A stretch of DNA of 50,956 nt from Patescibacteria group bacterium (GTDB lineage: Bacteria > Patescibacteriota > Patescibacteriia > 2-12-FULL-60-25): contig JAQURS010000002.1 in NCBI GenBank assembly GCA_028715505.1, positions 102,658 through 153,613 on the forward strand. The letters are read 5' to 3'. Each line of letters opens with the position of its first letter. The first letter of the stretch is position 1. Positions 1-6,469 of the stretch are shown piece after piece. A program made the position numbers and the translations under genes. The notes beneath the pieces are model-generated. The model did no database searches. It had not been told where the DNA came from and worked only from the letters and a program-made list of their open reading frames with translations.

Positions 1-945
1 GTGTCATTGCCAGTTGCTAAATTCCCAAGATATTTAAGCCCTCGCTTATTCACTTGGCCGTGGGATTATATTCGCGCCAAGAAGGCGGCGATTAATTTTT
101 TAAAGGAATGGAAGCCGGATATCGTGATCGGCGCGGGCGGATTTACCCAGGTGCCTCTCATGCGCGCGGCCAGCAAACACGGAATTCCCTGTGTCATCCA
201 TCAATTGGACTTCGATCCGTTGCTATCGAATAAGTTGGTTGCCAAACATTGCGCTTTGATCACCACGACTTTCGTTTACCACAGCCGCAAGTTGACGGTG
301 CCGATTTTTAAATTTTCGTTCGGCACGCCGGTTCCCGAGAAGGCCATCGCGACGCCGAATAGATTCGCGAGTTACAGGACTTTGGAAAAAACAACAGCCG
401 CCGAGTTTTTCGGTTTGGACGGCAACAAACCGATCGTGTTGTTCGTGGGCGGAGGCACGGGAGCCCTGGCCTTAAACGAAGTCATTGAAAAGAATTTGGA
501 TAAGTGGCTTTCAAAAACCCAAGTCATCCATATCACTGGCAAAGGCAGGGGATTGGACGCAAAAGAAAAACCGGGTTATGTAAAACGCGAATTTTTTGAT
601 GAGCAAGAATTATTCAAGGCTTACATGGCTTCCGATCTCATCGTTACGCGAGGCGGCATGGGATCGATTACCGATCTGGCCGCTCTTTCAAAGCCCTGTA
701 TTTTTGTGCCGATCACAAACCACGCCCAGGAAAATAACGTCAGGCATATGGGCGTGTCCGTCATGGTAATTAAAGAATCTCCCAAATTGTTCCATGATTT
801 GTATCGCGAGGTTCACCATTTGATGGAACGGCCGAATGAAAGAATAAAATTTGGTTTGGCGCTTAACCGGACCATCCGCACGGATGACGGCACGGAGTGG
901 GCGAATCTGATTGAAAAATTGTTGCCCGAAGAAAACGAGATATAA
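1..945 (+). CDS. murG: MurG-like N-acetylglucosaminyltransferase, 5' end cut by window
   Basis: Probable UDP-GlcNAc:undecaprenyl-PP-MurNAc-pentapeptide transferase, which makes lipid II on the inner face of the membrane. The 314 visible residues include the inter-domain stretch around GAGGFTQVPLMRAA, the glycine loop FVGGGTGALALNE near residue 148 that opens the C-terminal Rossmann domain, and the UDP-sugar-site region TRGGMGSITDLAALSKP followed by HAQENN, the usual MurG order. Full MurG is about 360 residues. The N-terminal GGTGGH loop is absent here, so the gene surely begins upstream and the GTG at base 1 is only where the window opens. It converges on the minus-strand genes that follow. 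murD lies 4 kb downstream, which supports a cell-wall role. Confidence 0.82.
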   Translation: MSLPVAKFPRYLSPRLFTWPWDYIRAKKAAINFLKEWKPDIVIGAGGFTQVPLMRAASKHGIPCVIHQLDFDPLLSNKLVAKHCALITTTFVYHSRKLTVPIFKFSFGTPVPEKAIATPNRFASYRTLEKTTAAEFFGLDGNKPIVLFVGGGTGALALNEVIEKNLDKWLSKTQVIHITGKGRGLDAKEKPGYVKREFFDEQELFKAYMASDLIVTRGGMGSITDLAALSKPCIFVPITNHAQENNVRHMGVSVMVIKESPKLFHDLYREVHHLMERPNERIKFGLALNRTIRTDDGTEWANLIEKLLPEENEI

Positions 946-980
946 AAAATCGCCCTTGAAGCCTCACTTCTTCTCGGGCG
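944..980 (-). terminator. Rho-independent terminator of the 1395-2009 gene pair
   Basis: On the minus strand CGCCC (980-976) pairs with GGGCG (955-951), with an inner GAAG/CTTC pair, and a run of six U follows (949-944). The 143-residue gene ends inside the hairpin. Confidence 0.6.
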
Positions 981-1395
981 TTGAGTAGCCAGTGCAACCG
1001 GAAACGAGTTCGACATCGACTTGCACCTTGGCATCATCGGTTCCGCGCATCTTGTTCAGGAACCGTTCCATGGCTTGACCAAGGATCTTGGCGTAACCGC
1101 GCTGAAGTGCTTGATGATCGGTCATCTGCTTGGGCATCAAGCCATCGGGCAGTCTCACGATGAAAAGCGCGGTTGGGTACGGATTGGTCGACATGCTGGC
1201 TTCGGGCGCGAAACGGAAAGTTAGCCCTTCCTTGTGGAGGCAACTCGTTCCGTGTGCGACTCCCAGGGCATCGCAGATCTTCTGCTGCCATTGACGGTTC
1301 ATTTCGAACCGAAGCATACGACCGTGGCAGAGACTGCGGAGTTCGGGTTCTTCTCCCGAAAACGGACTGATGTTGCGGCCTTCGATGTGGATCAT
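964..1395 (-). CDS. Hypothetical protein, 143 aa
   Basis: I do not recognise the family. The start at 1395 is chosen because AAGGAG lies 7 nt upstream and its ATG overlaps the TGA of the preceding membrane-protein gene (ATGA overlap), which suggests translational coupling. The same frame is open further upstream, but that stretch lies opposite the membrane-protein gene and has no start signal. The protein is soluble in appearance, with four cysteines and a beta-rich C-terminal end (VQVDVELVSGCTGYS). There is no signal peptide or transmembrane helix. It is presumably expressed together with the membrane protein encoded just upstream. Confidence 0.6.
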   Translation of the reverse strand: MIHIEGRNISPFSGEEPELRSLCHGRMLRFEMNRQWQQKICDALGVAHGTSCLHKEGLTFRFAPEASMSTNPYPTALFIVRLPDGLMPKQMTDHQALQRGYAKILGQAMERFLNKMRGTDDAKVQVDVELVSGCTGYSTPEKK

Positions 1396-2009
1396 GGGCA
1401 GCTCCTTTCCTTGTCTTGTGCAGCTCGAACGGGTTTTCGAAATGTCAGCAGGCCGACTATGGCATGCAGAATAAAACAGTTGGTCGGATAAACCAGATCG
1501 GATGGCTGTCCTCGCCAACGCAGCAAAACGACCATAAGGGTCAGGACATAGGCACTGGCCCAAATGAACCAGGGCGTAGGTCGTTCGGAACGAGGCTGAA
1601 TCGCAACCCCGACAATCGTTGGAACGAACGAGATTACGATGCAGGCCTGCATGAGCAGACTGGAAGTCATCTCTGACTTGAAGATTAAGTACAGGATGGC
1701 AACGTTTACGGCGGCCATCATGATGATTAGCTCCCAAAGCTTCGGCCAATCCAGATGTTTCCTTTTGAGGGCGACGGTTACGATGACCAGAGAAGCGGCT
1801 GTGCTTGCGATCGGCAGGATTGATTTGATCCAGTCGCCCGTCGAGAGCAAATAGAGCACGCAGTTCAACGTGGTGAGCAGAGGCCAGAGAAGCCAGCTTG
1901 CTGCCTTGGGCCGTGATGTTCCCAGGAGCATCTGTCGGTAGTAGAGCCAAAAAGCCAATATATGCATGCCGCCGCTCAATGAACCAAGCGCGATCGAGAT
2001 CGCTTTCAT
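1392..2009 (-). CDS. Multi-pass membrane protein of unknown function, 205 aa
   Basis: Hydrophobic segments cover most of the chain (about six or seven helices), starting at the extreme N terminus (ISIALGSLSGGMHILAFWLYY), with a few basic loops such as ALKRKHLDWPK. It could be a small sensor or transporter; no family is recognised. The ATG at 2009 is preceded by AAGGAGGG at 6-7 nt, one of the strong SD sites found only before a subset of genes here. It is the first gene of a two-gene unit with the 143-residue protein. Confidence 0.65.
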   Translation of the reverse strand: MKAISIALGSLSGGMHILAFWLYYRQMLLGTSRPKAASWLLWPLLTTLNCVLYLLSTGDWIKSILPIASTAASLVIVTVALKRKHLDWPKLWELIIMMAAVNVAILYLIFKSEMTSSLLMQACIVISFVPTIVGVAIQPRSERPTPWFIWASAYVLTLMVVLLRWRGQPSDLVYPTNCFILHAIVGLLTFRKPVRAAQDKERSCP

Positions 2010-2093
2010 CGCAACCCTCCTTCTTGGATTGCCAAACGTGCAGGTTGTGGCTATCCTTAGCAGTTTTTTGAAACAATGTCAATAGTTTAGATA

Positions 2094-2114
2094 TAAAAAA
2101 GCCCGCTTAGCGGG
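2094..2114 (-). terminator. Rho-independent terminator after the 91-aa gene
   Basis: On the minus strand CCCGC, loop TAA, GCGGG, then C and six U (2100-2095). The stem begins directly at the stop codon of the 91-residue gene, separating it from the 2009 gene. Confidence 0.75.
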
Positions 2115-2390
2115 TTAGAAGTTGAAGCCCTTGTGTTCCGGTGGGTGCTTGAAGCGTCCGGGGCGGCCGGTGAGCTTCTCGTGGATCGCGGCCACGGGAG
2201 CCGCTAGAAGGAAGAAGGGCAAGGCCCAAAGCGGCTCGTCGAAGTATAGGCGCGTCAGAGTCTCGTTCTGGGACGAATTGGTTGGCTTCTTGCATTTCGC
2301 ACAGCGGACTTCGTGGTCACCGCCGTTCACGTGCACCATCTGAAGATCGCGGTGTATGGCCATGCAGATGAAGGCAGAAATGAGCGGCAT
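2115..2390 (-). CDS. Small protein with CxxC motif and one membrane helix, 91 aa
   Basis: Family not recognised. The N-terminal part carries a CAKC motif (two cysteines two residues apart, with a further Cys near residue 9), which could bind zinc or be redox active. A hydrophobic stretch (PLWALPFFLLAAPVAAI) follows, then a short basic tail. The start at 2390 is supported by AAGGAGG 6 nt upstream; that SD lies between this start and the stop of the 57-residue gene at 2406, so the two are co-transcribed. The last codon abuts a hairpin terminator. Confidence 0.6.
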   Translation of the reverse strand: MPLISAFICMAIHRDLQMVHVNGGDHEVRCAKCKKPTNSSQNETLTRLYFDEPLWALPFFLLAAPVAAIHEKLTGRPGRFKHPPEHKGFNF

Positions 2391-2405
2391 GGAAACCTCC
2401 TTTGA

Positions 2406-2579
2406 TCATTTTTTCTCAGTTCGGTCGATGATTCGATCTTCAGCGGAGAGACAAAAGAAAACGGCTGCGATGCACAGGGAAAAGAGCGCTGACCAGATTT
2501 GATCAAAAAACCACCACAGAAAACCGTTCAGCAGCCAACCGAAGGCTGCGAATAAAGCACAGATATTTTTACGGGGCAT
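2406..2579 (-). CDS. Very small membrane protein, 57 aa
   Basis: This short reading frame is supported by a GAGGAGG SD 5-6 nt before its ATG and by its place 15 nt ahead of the next SD-led gene. The product starts MPRKNIC and has two hydrophobic stretches rich in Trp and Phe (around FGWLLNGFLWWFF and SLCIAAVFFCLS), then a charged tail ending in Lys-Lys. It is likely a membrane miniprotein. No homology is claimed. It belongs to the same minus-strand set as its neighbours at 2390 and 2882. Confidence 0.55.
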   Translation of the reverse strand: MPRKNICALFAAFGWLLNGFLWWFFDQIWSALFSLCIAAVFFCLSAEDRIIDRTEKK

Positions 2580-2621
2580 CGATTCCTCCTCGCGAGGATA
2601 AAATCATATTTAACTGCTTAG

Positions 2622-2648
2622 GTCAATAAAAGAACCGCCTCAGGGCGG
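2622..2648 (-). terminator. Rho-independent terminator overlapping the stop of the 80-aa gene
   Basis: On the minus strand CCGCC, loop CTGA, GGCGG, then UUCUUUUAUU. The TGA stop of the 80-residue gene lies in the loop. Confidence 0.75.
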
Positions 2649-2882
2649 CCAGGAGCAGTTGATGTGACCGTTTTTGTCCCGGCGGGCGGGGTCGAGCAAG
2701 AAAGCCAGGAAAAAGACGGTCACGGTCAAAAAGAGCATGAAGAATTCGGTGGCGGCAAAAGTCCACTCTTTAAAGTAAGAGCGGATGGGTTCAAGGCTCG
2801 AAAGCCAAGGGACGATGACCATGCAGACGATCAGAAAAAGACCGGTAAACATGAAATGTTTGGGCGACTTGGATTCTTTCAC
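2640..2882 (-). CDS. Small membrane protein, 80 aa
   Basis: Two hydrophobic helices are predicted (MFTGLFLIVCMVIVPWL, residues about 11-27, and FFMLFLTVTVFFLAFLL, residues about 47-63), flanked by charged ends. The start is a GTG at 2882 with AAGGAG 6-7 nt upstream. It has its own terminator, so it is probably monocistronic. Function unknown. It resembles its neighbours in size, membrane nature and strong SD. Confidence 0.55.
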   Translation of the reverse strand: MKESKSPKHFMFTGLFLIVCMVIVPWLSSLEPIRSYFKEWTFAATEFFMLFLTVTVFFLAFLLDPARRDKNGHINCSWPP

Positions 2883-2934
2883 TTTTGACTCCTTGTTATG
2901 GTTGAAACGGGTTGGTTGATATTGAAATGACGCA

Positions 2935-2970
2935 AATAAAATCAGCTGCCAAATAGCAGCTGATTTTATT
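2935..2970. terminator. 15-bp perfect inverted repeat abutting tRNA-Lys
   Basis: AATAAAATCAGCTGC (2935-2949) and its exact reverse complement (2956-2970) around a 6-nt loop. The right arm ends at the last base of the tRNA CCA. Its A/T-rich outer ends allow termination in both directions; it most likely ends the tRNA-Lys transcript. Confidence 0.7.
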
Positions 2971-3044
2971 GGTGCGCCCGGTGGGGATCGAACCCACGAC
3001 CATTGGCTTAAAAGGCCACTGCTCTACCACTGAGCTACAGGCGC
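2970..3044 (-). tRNA. tRNA-Lys (anticodon TTT)
   Basis: Folds as a complete cloverleaf. The acceptor stem GCGCCTG pairs with CGGGCGC (one T-G pair), the D stem is GCTC/GAGC, the anticodon loop is CTTTTAA, and the T arm is GTGGG-TTCGATC-CCCAC. CCA is encoded. Anticodon UUU reads lysine codons. Without CCA the gene spans 2973-3044. Confidence 0.95.
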
Positions 3045-3112
3045 GTTTTCTTCTTCCTTCTTTCCCCAAATTGCGCTAAGATAATAACTGGTTTTAACGA
3101 ATTAATCAAGAG

Positions 3113-4285
3113 ATGAGGATTGCCATGATCGGAGCCAAGGGGCTCCCCGGCTTGCTGCCCGTGGGCGGCGGCGTTGAGACGCATGTGGAGCACCTAGCGT
3201 CCAGTCTTGTGGCGGACGGGCACAAAGTCACTGTCTACGTGCGGCCCTACGCAAATCCGCTTAATAAAACCGAGTGGAAAGGCATAAAAATAGTCACCCT
3301 TCCATCGTGGCATCGCAAGAACTTTGACGCGATTACCCATGTCTTACTGTCGAGCTTGCACGCGCTGACCGAAAAATACGACGTAATCCATTATCACGGT
3401 ATCGGTCCATCGACGCTTTGCTGGATCCCGCGCCTTTTTAAGCGGTCGGCCAGGGTGATTGTCACTTTCCACAGTCGCGACCAGTTCCATGAGAAATGGG
3501 GACTGTTCGCTAGGGTCTACCTGGCTTTTGGCGAGTGGACGGCCGTCCATTTTCCACACGCCACCATCGCGGTTTCGCACGGCATCCAACTGCTGTGCTC
3601 GATGATGTTCAAAAGCAAGAAAACTTATTACATCCCCAACGGCGTGCATCTGCCCGAAAAGATCAGCGGCATCGGAGAATTAAAGCAATTCGATTTGCAC
3701 CATGGGCAATACTTTCTGCACTTGGCGCGTTTGGTGCCGCATAAGGCGCAGGACGACACGATCAAAGCTTTTTTGTCGCTGGATACGAACGATAAATTGG
3801 TCATAGCGGGATCGGCCTCGTTCGACAACGCGAATTATCTCGAAAAATTGAAAAAGATGGCCGGTGACGATCCTCGCATTATTTTTACGGGCCATCAGGG
3901 CGGAATTACCCTCAAGCAACTGATCGCCAACTGCAGGGCCATCGTCCATCCCTCGAGAAGCGAAGGTTTGTCGGTCGTTATCCTGGAAGCCATGTCGTAC
4001 GGACGGATGGTCATCATGAGCGACATTCCTGAAAATTTGGAATTGATAGACCACTCCGGCATCGCCGTTCCGGTGGGCGATGTCGAGGCTTTGGCTAATG
4101 CCATGCGCTGGACGATCGATAATCCGCAGCTGGCTGACGAAAGAGGGGTGCGGGCCCGGGAAATCATACGGCGATTGTACTCCTGGGAATCGGTAACCAA
4201 ACGCATCGAAAAAGTCTACAAGAATCAAGTTCCGACAGAAGAAAAATATGAAACAGTTCAACTTCAAGCGTATTCAAAAACTTAA
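3113..4285 (+). CDS. Family 4 (GT-B) glycosyltransferase, 390 aa
   Basis: Retaining GT4-type transferase, probably acting on cell-surface glycans or glycolipids at the cytoplasmic membrane. The N terminus MRIAMIGAKGLPG with VGGGVETHVEHLA is the glycine-rich acceptor-side loop. The C-terminal domain has the donor-side sequence from YFLHLARLVPHKAQDD and the E-x7-E region SRSEGLSVVILEAMSYG near residue 281, both typical of GT4. There is no signal peptide. The start is the first ATG after the tRNA; a possible -10 (TAAGAT/GATAAT) lies about 30 nt upstream and there is no clear SD. The 3' end overlaps the translin-like gene by 38 nt. The sugar and acceptor cannot be named. Confidence 0.85.
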   Translation: MRIAMIGAKGLPGLLPVGGGVETHVEHLASSLVADGHKVTVYVRPYANPLNKTEWKGIKIVTLPSWHRKNFDAITHVLLSSLHALTEKYDVIHYHGIGPSTLCWIPRLFKRSARVIVTFHSRDQFHEKWGLFARVYLAFGEWTAVHFPHATIAVSHGIQLLCSMMFKSKKTYYIPNGVHLPEKISGIGELKQFDLHHGQYFLHLARLVPHKAQDDTIKAFLSLDTNDKLVIAGSASFDNANYLEKLKKMAGDDPRIIFTGHQGGITLKQLIANCRAIVHPSRSEGLSVVILEAMSYGRMVIMSDIPENLELIDHSGIAVPVGDVEALANAMRWTIDNPQLADERGVRAREIIRRLYSWESVTKRIEKVYKNQVPTEEKYETVQLQAYSKT

Positions 4286-4814
4286 AAAGAGTTTGGAAGC
4301 GGACAGGATCGTCTTGGACTCCAAAGCGGATGAAGCCAGGCGCCAAGCGAAACTGGCGATTTTTGCTTTGCAAAGACACGAAGCCGCCAGGGCTAAGGAT
4401 TGCCTCGGCGAATCACGCAATTTAATTAGGGCTTGTTTGGGTTTAGTCAGAAGGCGGCCGCTGTTGGCCGGTGAATCCGGTTGGAAGTCGGCTTTAGAGG
4501 AATATACCGAAGCGCATCTTTTTGAAACCTATCTTCACGGTCATTTAAGCGTGCCGGCCGAAGCCGAAAACCATCCGGACGTAGTGCTTGGTGCCATGTC
4601 GGACTTAGCCGGCGAAATCGCGCGTTATTCGATACTCAGGGCGACTGAAAGGGATAGGAAGTCGATTGAAGAGGCCCATCGCACCGTTTTGAAGATAGTC
4701 GACATGTTGGCCGCTTTGGATTTGACCGGCTCGCTTCGTTCCAAGTTCGACCAAACCAAACAACACCTACGCAAAATAGAAGATATTCGGTATGACCTTT
4801 CCAAAAAAGACTAA
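4248..4814 (+). CDS. Translin-family-like protein, 188 aa
   Basis: All-helical protein whose pattern resembles translin, a nucleic-acid-binding family best known in eukaryotes and archaea. An N-terminal helix with Arg/Lys (ADEARRQAKLAIFALQRHE) is followed by a central ALEEYTEAHLFETYL block, then VVLGAMSDLAGEIARYSI, which matches the family's GLaDLtGEL-type helix, and a C-terminal helical stretch. Length fits archaeal translins. The identification rests on remembered motif order only. It lies in frame overlap with both neighbours (38 nt with the glycosyltransferase, 23 nt with murD), so it is translated from the same mRNA as cell-wall genes. A coiled-coil protein of another family is the main alternative. 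Confidence 0.55.
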   Translation: MKQFNFKRIQKLKKSLEADRIVLDSKADEARRQAKLAIFALQRHEAARAKDCLGESRNLIRACLGLVRRRPLLAGESGWKSALEEYTEAHLFETYLHGHLSVPAEAENHPDVVLGAMSDLAGEIARYSILRATERDRKSIEEAHRTVLKIVDMLAALDLTGSLRSKFDQTKQHLRKIEDIRYDLSKKD

Positions 4815-6201
4815 AATTTTGATCCTTGGTTTGGGCAGTTATCCGCAAGGAACGGGCGTTTCAGCGGCTTTGTATTTCGCCAAACGAGGCAATGAGATTG
4901 TCGTGGCCGACCAAAAAACGGCCAAAGAAGTGGCGGCCAACGTTAAACAGCTCAAGAAATTTAAGAAAGTCGCATTTCATCTGGGGGGCTGGAGAGTTGA
5001 GGACGCGGATTGGGCTGATTTGATAATTAAAAATCCAGGAGTTAGAAGGAGCAATGATGTTCTGAAGCATGCCCAAAAACTAGGCAAAAGGATTGAAAAC
5101 GATATCTCGATATTTTTGAGGGAAGCGCCGTGCCTGACGGTTGGCGTCACGGGCACGCGCGGCAAGACGACCACCACGGCTTGGATAGGCGACATGCTCA
5201 AGCGGTCGGGGATCAAAACTTTCGTGGGTGGGAACATTACTGTTTCGCCTTTGACTTTTTTGGATAAATTAAAAAAGAAGGACGTGGCCGTCATCGAGCT
5301 CTCAAGTTGGTTGCTCGAGACGACTGGGGTTAACGGACTTTCGCCGGATATCGCGGTTTGGACCAATGTCATGAACGATCATCTCAATACTTACGACGGG
5401 TTGTATGATTATGCCGAGGCCAAGGCCCAGATCATGAGACATCAAAAACCCAATGGGATATTTATCGCGAATCTGGATGACGAGTACGTAAGAAGTTACG
5501 CTGGGGAATCGGCCGCTAAGGTTTTAGGTTTTTCAAAAAATAAGAAACAGTCGTCGACCGCGTTCATCCAAGGCGGATGGCTGACGGTTTCGCATAAAGG
5601 CAAGAAACTTAAGCTTCTGCCGACAACGGATGTTGGCTTGAAAGGCGAACATAATGTCATGAATGCTTTGGCGGCTTCGATAGCCAGTCTGTCCGCGGGA
5701 GCCAAAGTATCAGCGGTTAGGGAATCGCTGGGGTTGTTTAAAGGCATGCCGTACCGGCAGGAAATCGTCGGACATAAAAACGGGGTTATTTTTGTGGACG
5801 ACACGACCTCCACGACGCCCGACGCGGCCATTGCGGCTTTGGAGGCTTTCGCCCGAGGGAAGGGGACTGTCCATTGGATTTGCGGAGGCGCCGACAAGGG
5901 TTTGGATTACGCGAAAATGATTAAAACTGCCAAAGGCAAAAAGATCACGATTCACCTTTTGGTTGGTACGGCATTTGACCGTTTGCAAAAAGCTTTTAAA
6001 TCTAAAGGATTGAAACCAATCAAGTCGACAAGCTTGAAACAAGCTTTCGATCGGGCGGTTAAGCAGGCTAAACCGGGAGACGTCGTCCTGCTTTCGCCGG
6101 CTTGCGCGAGTTTTGGCCTTTTTAAGAACGAGTTTGACCGGGGAGACCAGTTTAACCGGTTGGTCGCGGGGTTTATCAGGGCTGGAAAAATGAGGGCTTG
6201 A
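4792..6201 (+). CDS. murD: UDP-N-acetylmuramoylalanine-D-glutamate ligase, 469 aa
   Basis: Cytoplasmic ATP-dependent ligase that adds D-Glu to UDP-MurNAc-L-Ala. The N-terminal Rossmann region starts KILILGLGSYPQGTG. The Mur-ligase P-loop GVTGTRGKTTTT lies near residue 116. The central domain has WTNVMNDHLNTYDG, and the C-terminal domain has CGGADKGLDY and LSPACASFGLFKNEFDRGD, the MurD-specific ending. The usual ndsKaTN segment reads DDTTSTTPDA here, a variation worth noting but probably tolerated. It starts inside the translin-like gene with no SD. Its TGA stop lies inside the -35 box of the next promoter. Confidence 0.9.
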   Translation: MTFPKKTKILILGLGSYPQGTGVSAALYFAKRGNEIVVADQKTAKEVAANVKQLKKFKKVAFHLGGWRVEDADWADLIIKNPGVRRSNDVLKHAQKLGKRIENDISIFLREAPCLTVGVTGTRGKTTTTAWIGDMLKRSGIKTFVGGNITVSPLTFLDKLKKKDVAVIELSSWLLETTGVNGLSPDIAVWTNVMNDHLNTYDGLYDYAEAKAQIMRHQKPNGIFIANLDDEYVRSYAGESAAKVLGFSKNKKQSSTAFIQGGWLTVSHKGKKLKLLPTTDVGLKGEHNVMNALAASIASLSAGAKVSAVRESLGLFKGMPYRQEIVGHKNGVIFVDDTTSTTPDAAIAALEAFARGKGTVHWICGGADKGLDYAKMIKTAKGKKITIHLLVGTAFDRLQKAFKSKGLKPIKSTSLKQAFDRAVKQAKPGDVVLLSPACASFGLFKNEFDRGDQFNRLVAGFIRAGKMRA

Positions 6202-6226
6202 CACTTTTTCTGAAAAATCATACTCT
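6198..6226 (+). promoter_or_regulatory. Sigma70-type promoter of the AbrB-like gene
   Basis: TTGACA (6198-6203), 17-nt spacer, TACTCT (6221-6226). The start codon at 6237 is 10 nt after the -10, so the leader is only a few nucleotides. The -35 contains the murD stop codon. Confidence 0.6.
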
Positions 6227-6236
6227 TCATACTAAT

Positions 6237-6464
6237 ATGGCCAAAAGATCGGAAAAGGAAACTCCTTGTTTTGCCACTACCAGCATGGGTGAGAGGGGGC
6301 AGGTAGTTATTCCCAAAGAGATTCGCGAGCTTTTAGGGCTTAAGGTAGGTGACAGGTTCATTGTACTGGCTACCCATAAACACGGGCTTGGCTTAATCCC
6401 AATGGATCAAGCACATCAGTTTATGGCAAAGCTTAAACAGCAAATGGAGGATATAATCAACTAG
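6237..6464 (+). CDS. AbrB/SpoVT/MazE-type DNA-binding protein, 75 aa
   Basis: Small swapped-hairpin transcription factor. The core GERGQVVIPKEIRELLGLKV is the classic AbrB fold signature, followed by GDRFIVLATHKHG and a helical C-terminal tail that may oligomerise. The start at ATG 6237 is preferred over the upstream in-frame TTG (6198) because that TTG belongs to the promoter. It sits directly ahead of the MacAB-like export genes and ends 5 nt before the adaptor's start, so it could regulate that operon; this is inferred from position. It could also be the antitoxin-type half of a pair, but no toxin gene is adjacent. Confidence 0.8.
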   Translation: MAKRSEKETPCFATTSMGERGQVVIPKEIRELLGLKVGDRFIVLATHKHGLGLIPMDQAHQFMAKLKQQMEDIIN

Positions 6465-6469
6465 CTAAT

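Noticed and set aside
964-2082. A single 372-codon minus-strand frame covering this interval
   Set aside because: Only the last 143 codons have a good SD and start (1395). The earlier part lies opposite a membrane-protein gene with its own SD and gives a composition unlike a real protein.
2935-3044. Phage or island attachment site at tRNA-Lys
   Set aside because: No second copy of the tRNA 3' end was found in the window and no integrase gene is nearby.
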